64,000 nt of DNA from Virgibacillus ihumii (GTDB lineage: Bacteria; Bacillota; Bacilli; Bacillales; Amphibacillaceae). The notes under the pieces are model-generated. The model was not told the DNA's origin. It searched no databases and was given only the letters and a program-made list of their open reading frames with translations. Below are positions 28,789 through 38,338 of the stretch, piece by piece. The position numbers and the translations under genes were made by a program. The stretch covers positions 1,116,001 through 1,180,000 of the forward strand of contig NZ_CACVAN010000001.1 in NCBI RefSeq assembly GCF_902726655.1, read 5' to 3'. Position 1 is the stretch's first letter; each line of letters begins with the position of its first letter.

Positions 28789-29520
28789 TTATTCTGCATT
28801 CTCCAGATTATGAAAGATATCCTGAACATCTTCACTGTCTTCCAGCATGTCAATCAATTGAAGCATTTTTTTGTGATCATCCTCATCAGGTGTACTGAAG
28901 GTTTGCGGGAACATTGTGATTTCTGATTCCTCCAGTTCGTAGCCGCTGTCACGCAACTGATCACACACATTAGTAAAGTTTTCCGGTTCCGTATAAATTT
29001 CGTATGCATCTTCCTGTGTTACAATATCATCTGCACCGGCTTCAATTGCCTCCAGACTGATTTCATCTTCATCAATGGTACCATCTTCGTTTGTAATGAC
29101 AATGTATCCTTTCCGGTCAAACATAAACGAAACACTGCCATTTTCCCCAAGATTTCCGTCATTTTTTTTAAATGCATGCCTTACTTCAGAAGCAGTTCTG
29201 TTCTTATTATCGGTCAAAACCTGCACAATGACTGCAACACCGCCTGGACCATACCCTTCATAGGTTAATTCCTCAAAACTTGCTCCATCAAGCGAACCGG
29301 TTGCTTTTTTAATGGCACGGTCAATGTTATCGTTTGGCATATTGTCGCCTTTTGCCTTATCAACAGCCAAACGCAAAGAAGGATTGGTATCAGGGTCTCC
29401 GCCGCCCTGTTTCGCTGCCGTATATATATCCTTTTGATGGCGCATGAAAATTTTTCCTTTTTTTGCATCCTGCGCGTTTTTTCTTCTTTGTATATTTTTC
29501 CATTTAGAATGACCAGCCAT
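28789..29520 (-). CDS. YebC/PmpR-family regulator (YrbC)
   Basis: A 243-residue YebC-family protein. The N-terminus [20 protein letters not shown] and the core [24 protein letters not shown] are diagnostic. Members act as transcription regulators or, as shown for several homologues, help ribosomes through polyproline stretches. Which role applies here cannot be told. It is a monocistronic unit with a perfect terminator. Confidence 0.95.
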   Translation of the reverse strand: MAGHSKWKNIQRRKNAQDAKKGKIFMRHQKDIYTAAKQGGGDPDTNPSLRLAVDKAKGDNMPNDNIDRAIKKATGSLDGASFEELTYEGYGPGGVAVIVQVLTDNKNRTASEVRHAFKKNDGNLGENGSVSFMFDRKGYIVITNEDGTIDEDEISLEAIEAGADDIVTQEDAYEIYTEPENFTNVCDQLRDSGYELEESEITMFPQTFSTPDEDDHKKMLQLIDMLEDSEDVQDIFHNLENAE

Positions 29521-29620
29521 TGGACATTCTCCTCTCTAATAAATTCCTTTTTTACTATACCAAAAAAATGCAAATCGATAAAGGTGTCTTCTTAAAGTAC
29601 AATCGGATCAGAATTGTGAA

Positions 29621-29652
29621 AAGGTGGCAAAATCTTTAATTTTGCCACCTTT
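29621..29652 (-). terminator. Terminator downstream of the sporulation lipoprotein gene
   Basis: AAGGTGGCAAAAT / ATTTTGCCACCTT, 13-bp perfect stem with flanking T-run, 75 bp after the stop codon; likely active in both directions. Confidence 0.75.
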
Positions 29653-29725
29653 CTACTTATGATTTCGATAGTATATATGAGAAGGGTTAAATTCAAAAGC
29701 AGCTGAATACCCCCGGTTTGGCATA

Positions 29726-30277
29726 TCAGTCACGTTCCCTGTTGAAAAATTCATCAAGAAACTCTTCCATGTCACCATTCAATTGATCGGGTTCTGCATC
29801 TTCATCACGCATTTTATCCCAGTATACTCGATCAGTATAAACCACCACTTTTCGTTCAGGCACCATTTGTTTAACCTCATTTTTAATGGTTTTCTTAATT
29901 CCCTTAGGGGCATATTCGTTTACCTGAACACCAACTACGATTTTTTTGTCCGTTGCCACTACCTGAGCTTGTTTGACATTCTTGTTCTGTTTCAAATGCT
30001 CGGAAATGGACATTGTGAATTCATTCGTATATAAATCTGTCTTGGCATCCCTGTCTCCCATATTCAGCCTGTCCCGTTCACTCTGCTCGTAACCTCCCTG
30101 CTCAGCAATGTTTTCCGGTCTATTGTTCAATCGGTTATTGCGCTCATTTTCTGTTTCATAATGGATAGGTTCCGAACTTAAATCACCATCATTATCAGCG
30201 GCATTATCTGTCACTGCATTACAGCCAACAATAAAGACAGCAAATAATAGTAAGCAAAAAATTTTAAGCATCCACAT
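29726..30277 (-). CDS. YhcN/YlaJ-family sporulation lipoprotein
   Basis: A protein of 183 residues starting MWMLKIFCLLLFAVFIVGC, a lipoprotein signal with lipobox cysteine at 19. GGGAGG lies about 8 bp before ATG 30277, so the longer upstream reading is rejected. The C-terminal YhcN/YlaJ domain includes MSISEHLKQNKNVKQAQVV and YAPKGIKKTIKNEVKQ. Members are found in the spore inner membrane or cortex and affect germination or outgrowth. Context near safA resembles B. subtilis coxA, but I do not assign that name firmly. Confidence 0.8.
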   Translation of the reverse strand: MWMLKIFCLLLFAVFIVGCNAVTDNAADNDGDLSSEPIHYETENERNNRLNNRPENIAEQGGYEQSERDRLNMGDRDAKTDLYTNEFTMSISEHLKQNKNVKQAQVVATDKKIVVGVQVNEYAPKGIKKTIKNEVKQMVPERKVVVYTDRVYWDKMRDEDAEPDQLNGDMEEFLDEFFNRERD

Positions 30278-30335
30278 AAAAAAACCTCCCTTATCTTCAG
30301 TTTGTATAAGAGAAGTTTTTTCATACACGTTAAAA

Positions 30336-31076
30336 TTATTTTAAATGGAACTGTTTAGCACCACGACGTTTGTGTTCAGTTCGGGCATGCATGTTTTCAA
30401 TTATTTTTTTATCCCGTTCGGGTACTTCTTTCCCCCGCAAATAAGCATCAATCGTATCATAGGAGGTACCCATTTCATCCTCATCCGTCTGACCTTCCCA
30501 CAGATCCGCACTCGGCTGCTTGTTTACAACTTCATCGGGGACCCCCAGATATGCTGCCATTTCACGGACTTCCTGCTTCGTAAATTCGACAATCGGCAGG
30601 ATATCAACACCACCGTCACCATACTTCGTAAAGTAGCCTGTATACCACTCAGAAGCATTATCCGTCCCAACAACAAGATAGTTATAATTGGTTGCTAACG
30701 TATATAAGGTACTCATCCGCAGACGTGCCCTTAAATTCGCATCAGCCAGCTGATTATTTTTTTCATTGAATTCATTTTTTTCCTCCACCTGTTCCTTAAT
30801 GGTAGAGTATAATACGTTATGTGTTTCGGAAAGCTCAACGGTCAGATGGTTAATTCCACAGCTGTCCATTACCTTTTTACCATGATCTATACTTTCACGA
30901 CTGCTTTTTAATGGCATAAGCACTCCCAATGAATTGTCAGGTGCAGCGCGCTGAATAAGGTAAGCTACCACCGCTGAGTCAAGCCCGCCACTGACACCAA
31001 CCACCAGACCTTTCACACCGGTTTCTTTTACTTGATCCCGCAACCATTGCACAATTGCTTCTACTTTTTGTTCCAC
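30336..31076 (-). CDS. nadE: NH3-dependent NAD(+) synthetase
   Basis: A 246-residue ATP-pyrophosphatase enzyme amidating deamido-NAD to NAD. The PP-loop GVSGGLDSAV is at 27-36, and downstream segments VVGTDNASEWYTGYFTKYGDGGVDILPI and KQPSADLWEGQTDEDEMG bind ATP and substrate. No glutaminase domain is present, so free ammonia is the nitrogen source. It lies 59 bp upstream of the spore lipoprotein gene on the same strand. In B. subtilis the corresponding position holds the nadABC cluster rather than nadE. Confidence 0.95.
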   Translation of the reverse strand: MEQKVEAIVQWLRDQVKETGVKGLVVGVSGGLDSAVVAYLIQRAAPDNSLGVLMPLKSSRESIDHGKKVMDSCGINHLTVELSETHNVLYSTIKEQVEEKNEFNEKNNQLADANLRARLRMSTLYTLATNYNYLVVGTDNASEWYTGYFTKYGDGGVDILPIVEFTKQEVREMAAYLGVPDEVVNKQPSADLWEGQTDEDEMGTSYDTIDAYLRGKEVPERDKKIIENMHARTEHKRRGAKQFHLK

Positions 31077-31186
31077 TTATCCATTCTCCTCTTTTTACCA
31101 TGATTTGTGATTATCATAATTTTAGCATTCAAAGCTTACTTTTAAAAATAGACTGACTTAACATAACGGTTCCCGGACGATAAAAA

Positions 31187-31215
31187 AGGAGACGATTCCA
31201 GCTTATTCGTCTCCT
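31187..31215 (-). terminator. safA terminator
   Basis: AGGAGACGA / TCGTCTCCT stem followed by TTTTTT on the minus strand, just after the safA stop. Confidence 0.8.
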
Positions 31216-31227
31216 AAGTACTCCTAT

Positions 31228-32103
31228 TTATTCCTCCTGTTCATTCGTATCCTCTCGAAAATTATATGCTGGCATTGTTCCAAAATCAGGTGGTTCCGGT
31301 ACAGGCATATCTCCATTTGGACCAGTTGGTTTATTCTGCATTTTTGTTTCATTTAAATCCGTATAATAACGATCATCCGTTGAAGCTAAAGGCGGGGGAG
31401 CCCCATATAATTCATTATCATTTATATAAGGATTTTCCTTTGGCCGTGCAGGCATTTCCCTTTCGTTTGGAACATCAAATGGTTGCATTTGGCTTTGTTG
31501 ATTCCTGAAAAGGGGTGGTTTTGGCCCGCCACATCCACATCCCCCTTTTTTCTGTCCATGTTTAGGTCCGTGATGCATTGGTGGTGGCGGTGGACAACAC
31601 GGCTTATGACAATAACAACAAACCGGCACCATTTGCATTGGCATTGGTTGAGGGGGCATATGCATTTGGGCATTCTTTTTCGGTTGATAATTTGGCTGAG
31701 GATAATCGGGCATTTCCGGAAAATTAATCGTAGTATAATTGTAAAAGTCCTGATCCATCATTTGCATTTGTTGCATCGGCTTCGTTGGAACATCAGGTTT
31801 TTTGGGCATTTTGGGTTGCATCGGCATTTCCGGCTTCATTTTTTCAGTCTCTTTATTCATAACAGGTTTTGGCTTCGGGGATGTATCCTTATAGGGATGT
31901 TTCGCTTCAGGCATTTTAGCACCTTTTACATTGTCGTTCTTAACAGCCTTTGATGTCCCGGGTATTTTAATTTTCATACCGGGCATGATCATGTCAGGGC
32001 TTGATAACTGTGGATTGAGCTTTTTAACTTCTTCAAAATCCGCTCCGTATTGCTTGGAAATTTCCCACAATGTATCTCCCTTTTGAACGATATGAATTTT
32101 CAA
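31228..32103 (-). CDS. safA: SafA-like spore coat morphogenetic protein with LysM domain
   Basis: An N-terminal LysM domain (MKIHIVQKGDTLWEISKQYG... to MIMPGMKIKIP, residues 1-48) binds cortex peptidoglycan, as in SafA. The rest is low-complexity: lysine/proline/methionine-rich repeats, then a Cys/His/Pro segment at about 160-205 (CCYCHKPCCPPPPP, GGCGCGGPKPP), and an acidic tail. The 291-residue length is shorter than B. subtilis SafA. The start is probably TTG at 32103, 11 bp after AAAGGAG. Upstream ATGs lack a good site. SafA recruits inner-coat proteins; that is family knowledge. Upstream gap 32104-32444 holds only a dispersed repeat. Confidence 0.8.
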   Translation of the reverse strand: MKIHIVQKGDTLWEISKQYGADFEEVKKLNPQLSSPDMIMPGMKIKIPGTSKAVKNDNVKGAKMPEAKHPYKDTSPKPKPVMNKETEKMKPEMPMQPKMPKKPDVPTKPMQQMQMMDQDFYNYTTINFPEMPDYPQPNYQPKKNAQMHMPPQPMPMQMVPVCCYCHKPCCPPPPPMHHGPKHGQKKGGCGCGGPKPPLFRNQQSQMQPFDVPNEREMPARPKENPYINDNELYGAPPPLASTDDRYYTDLNETKMQNKPTGPNGDMPVPEPPDFGTMPAYNFREDTNEQEE

Positions 32104-32310
32104 CTTTAACCATACTCCTTTCAACATCTGTCTCAATTGGGCAAAACACTCACTATCAACATATGCATTTAGTGTTAAATGTTGAACTTAAATTTATCTT
32201 ATATCCGTCAGCTAGATGATACATTACCTGGTTTGGACGATATAACGGTTTGTTGAAGGTTTATTATTGGGAGGATATGGATATCGTTGAGACTGCCAAT
32301 TTTTTTCTGT

Positions 32311-32400
32311 TAGAAAACTTGGCTGTCACCAAGCCTTTAGGTGACAGCCAAAGTCGCACTTATGCAGTAAGAAAGGATTTGATCCTTTCTTAACTGCCAA
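32311..32400 (+). repeat. ~85-bp dispersed repeat, best-preserved copy
   Basis: Two hairpins are visible. The first is GGCTGTCACC / GGTGACAGCC (10 bp), with an overlapping alternative CTTGG / CCAAG. The second is GCAGT-AAGAAAGGAT / ATCCTTTCTT-ACTGC, about 15 bp. On the minus strand the first hairpin is followed by AAGTTTTC, terminator-like. It lies 45 bp downstream of the pheA stop. Other copies: 22092-22165, 52321-52407, and partial at 24156-24188 and 1957-2005. The remaining 200 bp of this gap show nothing else. Confidence 0.8.
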
Positions 32401-32444
32401 AAAAGCCGTTCACCTCCATTCACGAAGCAAACGACTCTCGATTA

Positions 32445-33296
32445 TTATAATTTCATTTCATAAACCGAGTATGTACCAAGCACTTGCACTTTGCATCCCA
32501 GTGCCTCCAGCTCAGCTTTTACCCCAGGAAATAATACATCATCATATGGCTGATTCACATCGACAATAAAGAAATAATTTCCCAAGCCGGTTTTCATCGG
32601 TCGTGATTCAATCTTGGATAAATTCATTTTTCGCCACGCAAACGCTGCCAGTACCTGGTAAAGCGCCCCTGCATAATCACTTGGAAGTGTAATCAGCATA
32701 CTGGTTTTTTCGGCATCTACTTCATGATTTATTCGTACCAGATTTTCATCTTTGGCAATAACCGCAAACCTAGTATGGTTATTCGGATAATCATGAATAT
32801 TTTCCTTCCACAGCTGAAGACCGTATTCTTTAGCTGCCAGCTTATTTCCTATAGCAGCCATATTAGCATTGTCATTGCTCACTAATTCAGCTGCACTCCC
32901 TGTTGACGTTGTAAAATTTAGTTTGGCATCAGGTAAGTAACTGTGGATAAACTGATGACACTGGGCAATCGCGTGGCTATGCGAATGAATTTCCTTTATA
33001 TCATTCATGTCACCGTTAAATTCTGAATTAACGAGTAAATGCTGTTGGACAGGTACAACTATTTCCGCAAAAATTGGTAATCGTACCTGATGAACAAGGT
33101 AATCAACCGTTAATTGAACCGTACCCTCTATCGCATTTTCAAGTGGAACGACACCAATATCAATTTGCCCGTTTCCTACAGCATCGATACATTCAGGAAT
33201 CGTTTCAAAGCTATATTTTTCTCCTCCATTGAAAGCTGAATCAACTGCCAATTTTGTGAATGTCCCTTTTGGACCTAAGTATCCTATGCTCACCAA
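32445..33296 (-). CDS. pheA: Prephenate dehydratase
   Basis: A 283-residue monofunctional enzyme converting prephenate to phenylpyruvate. The catalytic domain has TTSTGSAA near 129 and the TRF motif in NHTRFAVI near 173. A C-terminal ACT domain with ESRPMKTGLGNYFFIVD (near 230) is the phenylalanine-binding ESRP element, so feedback inhibition is expected. The start is TTG or the adjacent GTG after GAGGGG. B. subtilis pheB (ACT protein) is missing between it and obg. Confidence 0.96.
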   Translation of the reverse strand: MVSIGYLGPKGTFTKLAVDSAFNGGEKYSFETIPECIDAVGNGQIDIGVVPLENAIEGTVQLTVDYLVHQVRLPIFAEIVVPVQQHLLVNSEFNGDMNDIKEIHSHSHAIAQCHQFIHSYLPDAKLNFTTSTGSAAELVSNDNANMAAIGNKLAAKEYGLQLWKENIHDYPNNHTRFAVIAKDENLVRINHEVDAEKTSMLITLPSDYAGALYQVLAAFAWRKMNLSKIESRPMKTGLGNYFFIVDVNQPYDDVLFPGVKAELEALGCKVQVLGTYSVYEMKL

Positions 33297-33323
33297 TTTC
33301 TTCCCCTCTTTACCATGTTAATA

Positions 33324-34610
<1,287 letters not shown>

Positions 34611-34615
34611 TCACC

Positions 34616-35149
34616 TCAATCGCATGGGATCTGAATAGAGCATATAATACCTTCATCACTTTGACTCACCATTGGAGACAGATCCACGCTATCCTTACGT
34701 TTTATTTTTATTTCCGATGTAAAGTTACCCTGAACAGCTAATTTCACTTCAACGCCAGATTTACCTACCTCGTCCAGCTCATTCAGTTGCAAGTTTACCA
34801 TATAAAGCTCCATTTCATCAGCTGCATCAGCTATCTGGCCCATAAGATATCTGCACTGCTCTACAAGCATGTCATCCAACGAACGTAAATCCTGCCTGGC
34901 CGTATGTATATGATAGGATAAACGGAAATTCTGGTAATTGGTGTTAAACTGAATAAGACACAAAGCAAACTTCGGTATGTTCAAATTTACAAGCTTACGT
35001 TCCTCTTCCATAAGTTTCATAAACGTTTCCAGTTTTGATCTGGCCTTCTCAGGTTTATCCATGCTCAAATATCCCTGAACAATTTGCAGATGATTCATCA
35101 AATCATGCCGATTATGCCGTAAAATTTGGATTACATCTTCTTCAAGCAT
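34616..35149 (-). CDS. spo0B: Sporulation initiation phosphotransferase Spo0B
   Basis: A 177-residue phosphorelay protein passing phosphate from Spo0F to Spo0A. The N-terminal helical hairpin contains RHDLMNHLQIVQGYLS. The histidine in RHD (residue 15) aligns with the phosphorylated histidine of B. subtilis Spo0B. A degenerate kinase-like alpha/beta domain follows. Divergent sequence is normal for this family. Position between obg and rpmA is conserved, but a MITE-like element now separates it from rpmA. Confidence 0.88.
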   Translation of the reverse strand: MLEEDVIQILRHNRHDLMNHLQIVQGYLSMDKPEKARSKLETFMKLMEEERKLVNLNIPKFALCLIQFNTNYQNFRLSYHIHTARQDLRSLDDMLVEQCRYLMGQIADAADEMELYMVNLQLNELDEVGKSGVEVKLAVQGNFTSEIKIKRKDSVDLSPMVSQSDEGIICSIQIPCD

Positions 35150-35280
35150 TTTTCATCCCCCAATAATAAGATGAGTATAGCAGATATAAAACAAAATGAA
35201 AATCAAATTCAGCAATATTAAGCACCTGAATATAGTAAAGGCTATTTTCTAAAAGGCTGTTGTTATTACATAATATCCAT

Positions 35281-35416
35281 AAACTGCGACACAGAATTTT
35301 CTAGTAAAGCTTCCTGACCAACGCAGCTGGAATAGAGGCTCAGCAGCCGCCCCCGGAAAGCGTAGTGTATTTCCGGAGCGGTGTCATAGCACTCTTTTTT
35401 CAGTATGTCGCAGTTT
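35281..35416. repeat. Short palindromic element (AACTGCGACA ends) between rpmA and spo0B
   Basis: Left end AAACTGCGACAC (35281-35292) and right end TGTCGCAGTTTA (35406-35417) are inverted repeats. The inside is one half of the core seen at 10868-11259, on the reverse strand (GCAGCCGCCCCCGGAAAGCG, then TATTTCCGGAGCGG). A second half is deleted. The 330-bp gap 35150-35480 otherwise contains only the rpmA terminator. Confidence 0.7.
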
Positions 35417-35436
35417 AGTTCTAAATCTGCGAAAAG

Positions 35437-35467
35437 AAAAAACTCCAACCATCAGGCTGGAGTTTTT
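35437..35467 (-). terminator. rpmA operon terminator
   Basis: AAAAACTCCA / TGGAGTTTTT stem, 14 bp after the rpmA stop. Confidence 0.85.
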
Positions 35468-35480
35468 ACGTTTATGAAAA

Positions 35481-35771
35481 CTATGCTTCTTTGGCAACCG
35501 GGTAGACACTGACTTTTTTACGATCGCGTCCATACCGTTCAAATTTAACGACACCATCGATTTTTGAAAACAGTGTGTCATCTCCGCCGCGGCCAACATT
35601 TGTACCAGGATAAATTTTTGTTCCGCGTTGACGGAAAATAATCGATCCACCTGTTACAAACTGACCATCGCCACGTTTAGCACCAAGGCGTTTTGACTCT
35701 GAATCACGACCGTTTTTGGTACTACCGGCACCTTTTTTCTGAGAGAAAAACTGCAAATCAAGACGTAGCAT
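35481..35771 (-). CDS. rpmA: 50S ribosomal protein L27 (with cleavable N-terminus)
   Basis: The 96-residue L27 sits at the peptidyl-transferase centre. The start is ATG 35771 with AAGGAGG upstream. The N-terminal extension [17 protein letters not shown] carries the LDLQFF motif cleaved by Prp protease in Firmicutes, leaving a mature protein starting near SQKKG. The gene overlaps the 3' end of prp by 14 bp, so the protease and its substrate are co-expressed. Confidence 0.97.
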   Translation of the reverse strand: MLRLDLQFFSQKKGAGSTKNGRDSESKRLGAKRGDGQFVTGGSIIFRQRGTKIYPGTNVGRGGDDTLFSKIDGVVKFERYGRDRKKVSVYPVAKEA

Positions 35772-36114
35772 TTGGTGTACCTCCTTCATTATTGTGAATT
35801 TCAATAAACTGGTTATACTCTCGTACAATTGTTTCGAGGGAAATTATCATTCCTTCAAATAAAAGCTGAACGATATTCATCTGTTCTTTCGTAATATTTT
35901 CAGGAACAATGACCCGAAGATATCCACCTTCAGCTCCCTGATCAATTACCAGTTCAATATCGGTCATTTCCATAACTGCATTCACCGCACCAAACGAAAC
36001 GGATGAAACCCCGGCACATACAAGATCATAACCATATGGACCACTTTCAGCATGTCCCGATAATTCAAAACCGGTTATTTGTTTATTATTTCGAAATACA
36101 GTTACATTAATCAT
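35758..36114 (-). CDS. prp: Ribosomal-processing cysteine protease Prp (YsxB)
   Basis: A 118-residue protease that removes the L27 N-terminal extension. The catalytic histidine is in [11 protein letters not shown] (H21), and the cysteine in [11 protein letters not shown] (C33). It is always found between rplU and rpmA in Firmicutes, as here (13 bp after rplU, overlapping rpmA by 14 bp). Confidence 0.95.
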   Translation of the reverse strand: MINVTVFRNNKQITGFELSGHAESGPYGYDLVCAGVSSVSFGAVNAVMEMTDIELVIDQGAEGGYLRVIVPENITKEQMNIVQLLFEGMIISLETIVREYNQFIEIHNNEGGTPNATS

Positions 36115-36126
36115 ACGTGAGAACCT

Positions 36127-36435
36127 TTATGCATTAATTTTATCCACTACTAATTTCGTATACGGCTGACGGTGACCTTGTTTACGATGATAATTCTTTC
36201 TGCGCTTATATTTGAAAACAGTAACCTTCTTCTGACGGCCATGTTTCTCAACTTTTGCAGTGACAGTTGCACCATCCACGTATGGAGCTCCAACTTTAAC
36301 ATCATCTCCACCGATGAAAAGAACTTTATCAAACGTAACAGCGTCATTTGCATCTGCTGAAACCTTTTCAACGAAAATTTCCTGTCCTTCTTCAACCTTT
36401 ACCTGTTTACCACCTGTTTCGATTATCGCGTACAC
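36127..36435 (-). CDS. rplU: 50S ribosomal protein L21
   Basis: The 102-residue L21 binds 23S rRNA domain [19 protein letters not shown] at the start and [21 protein letters not shown] at the C-terminus are diagnostic. It leads the rplU-prp-rpmA operon, with AAGGAGGTG upstream and a structured leader ahead. Confidence 0.98.
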   Translation of the reverse strand: MYAIIETGGKQVKVEEGQEIFVEKVSADANDAVTFDKVLFIGGDDVKVGAPYVDGATVTAKVEKHGRQKKVTVFKYKRRKNYHRKQGHRQPYTKLVVDKINA

Positions 36436-36471
36436 ACCTGCACCTCCTTAATTAACTCAGACTCGCCATTA

Positions 36472-36531
36472 CAGGTATTCGATATTTCGAATTTAATAAC
36501 CTGCTTTGCGCGGTTGTAGCACTGATGCTAC
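36472..36531 (-). promoter_or_regulatory. Putative L21 ribosomal-protein leader
   Basis: The 5' region of rplU has two hairpins on the minus strand: GTAGC ATCAGT GCTAC (36531-36516) and CAGGT TATTAA ATTCGA AATA TCGAAT ACCTG (36503-36472). Position and structure fit the L21 leader known in Bacillales, thought to mediate autoregulation. I did not match a covariance model. Confidence 0.55.
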
Positions 36532-36590
36532 GATGAATAACGTATTGATGTTACCATGTTTGGAAAGCACTTGTCAAGAAACAGTGCACA

Positions 36591-37460
36591 TCATTTAACA
36601 ATATAGCTGTCCACTTCTCCGACTGTTCTACGAAAATGCCGTTCATGAAAATAACTGTACAGACAGTCCATCTCATCGATTGACCTGCGCATTGACCCGG
36701 GGTATGTAATATAGATGGGATGTTTCTTTTCCCGGTGAAATTTACTGAAAACGTTCATCAGCCCGCAATTATGCGATACTTCGATTGGCAATACTCCTTT
36801 CACATATGTCTGTCCATAATACCTTCTTAACAAAAAACGTATAAATACGTAATATCGTTGTTTCCAGTCTGTTCTGTTTTCCATTAGCAAAAACATAAAC
36901 AACACGAACGAACTAAGCGTAAACGATATAAAAAACAATTGAACAATTAAGCCAAGCATACAAACAAACATCGAAAACAATATCACCCAATTGTATGCTT
37001 TCCGGTATGCAAGCCGAGATGAGAGAAGCAGAAATAAAAGCTTCCCCCCATCCAACGGCCAGATCGGGAGTAAATTGAATAGAAGAATAACGGAATTATA
37101 AAAAAATGCCAATTCAACCATTGAATGCGGGATGAACTGCAATTGCAAAAACAATATTAGCAGTAAATAAATCACCAAATGCTGAAAAGGCCCAGCGATT
37201 GTCACAAGTATTTCCTGATACAGTGGCTTTGTGCCATGTTCATCCGTGTCCATGACACCACCGAAAACCCAAATCATAACCCTTCTGATTCGCCACCTGA
37301 AAAAGGCAGCCATCAGGTAGTGACCCAATTCATGGATCAACACAATTGTCATGATTACAAATAATGAAACAAATGTACCAGTTAGAAAAGAAATGATAAT
37401 AAAGACGAACAGAATTGGATGCAACCTTATTTCCGGGACAACCTTACGGAGTATCGTCAA
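36591..37460 (-). CDS. spoIVFB: SpoIVFB site-2 protease (pro-sigma-K processing)
   Basis: A 289-residue M50 intramembrane metalloprotease that cleaves pro-sigma-K in the mother cell. The zinc motif HELGHYLMAAFF is near residues 44-55, and the third ligand is in LLPIWPLDGGK near 133. About six helices are visible, followed by a CBS-like cytoplasmic tail. It overlaps spoIVFA by 17 bp, matching the conserved spoIVFA-spoIVFB pair. Confidence 0.93.
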   Translation of the reverse strand: MTILRKVVPEIRLHPILFVFIIISFLTGTFVSLFVIMTIVLIHELGHYLMAAFFRWRIRRVMIWVFGGVMDTDEHGTKPLYQEILVTIAGPFQHLVIYLLLILFLQLQFIPHSMVELAFFYNSVILLFNLLPIWPLDGGKLLFLLLSSRLAYRKAYNWVILFSMFVCMLGLIVQLFFISFTLSSFVLFMFLLMENRTDWKQRYYVFIRFLLRRYYGQTYVKGVLPIEVSHNCGLMNVFSKFHREKKHPIYITYPGSMRRSIDEMDCLYSYFHERHFRRTVGEVDSYIVK

Positions 37461-38223
37461 CTTTAATCACCTGTACCGGATCAATGAATGTATCATTTTT
37501 TTCAATAGCAAAATAAACGGTCTTCCTCTCGGCAGTCGGTTTAAACTTTCCAAGCTTTTGCTGTGCATCCACAGGTTCATATAAGTGAACGTTAATATCG
37601 CTTAAATAACCATATGTTGTTTTACTGTTATCTGCATGCTGAACGACAATCGTTTTCCCAGTTTCAGAATCATTTCCTGCGAAAATCACCACTCCTTGCC
37701 GTAAGGCACTCACTTCAGTCGTCGCTCCAGGTTTAATCATTATGCCTGTCCCATTTTCCTGAAATGACTCAGAGACACTTCCTGTCACAGGCATTGCAAG
37801 TGGTGATGTGTCAGACTGGTTCTGCTGCTGATTGGGGGCGATAGCCATGGGCTTGCCAAATGTTTCCTGGTACCAGCTGTTTACACTGGCAAACGGAAAT
37901 TCCTCGGTTAAAGCATTGCTTGCCCATTGTTTCGGTTCGGTTAACCATTCATCTTCCGCCTGAAATAAGAAAGCGGCCCCCAAAAACAACATGACTGAAA
38001 ACATCGCTTTTACGATAAAAGATGAAATCCGTTTATCAGTCCTGCCGGATGACCAGTTTTTCGAAGTATTATCCTGAAACATCGGAAAATACCCGTGTTT
38101 TTCTTCCTCCTCCGGAAACGGTGGAAAAACCGGTTTTGATGATGCTCCATCTTGTTGACTCAGCCCACGCATCCGCTTACGCTGGTTTATCGATTTTCTG
38201 ACCTGCTTAATCCCTTTGCTCAT
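37444..38223 (-). CDS. spoIVFA: SpoIVFA, regulator of SpoIVFB (LytM/M23-like)
   Basis: A protein of 259 residues from ATG 38223 (GTGAGGAAT upstream), anchored by one helix (about 80-98, ISSFIVKAMFSVMLFLGAAF). It has an extracytoplasmic M23-like domain (GTGIMIKPGATTEVSALRQG, VVQHADNSKTTYGYLSD) without the full zinc ligands. SpoIVFA holds SpoIVFB inactive until signalled by SpoIVB and CtpB. The open frame continues 132 bp upstream, but that part has no family resemblance. BofA and BofC are not in this window. Confidence 0.87.
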   Translation of the reverse strand: MSKGIKQVRKSINQRKRMRGLSQQDGASSKPVFPPFPEEEEKHGYFPMFQDNTSKNWSSGRTDKRISSFIVKAMFSVMLFLGAAFLFQAEDEWLTEPKQWASNALTEEFPFASVNSWYQETFGKPMAIAPNQQQNQSDTSPLAMPVTGSVSESFQENGTGIMIKPGATTEVSALRQGVVIFAGNDSETGKTIVVQHADNSKTTYGYLSDINVHLYEPVDAQQKLGKFKPTAERKTVYFAIEKNDTFIDPVQVIKVDDTP

Positions 38224-38338
38224 ATTCCTCACAACCCTCACCAAGCTTTTGTAAAGTTTATGAGACAAGCAAAAAAGATATGATAGAAAAACATGCAGGA
38301 AGTTTTTTTCATCAACTTTCTGCATGCCATCATTTCTA

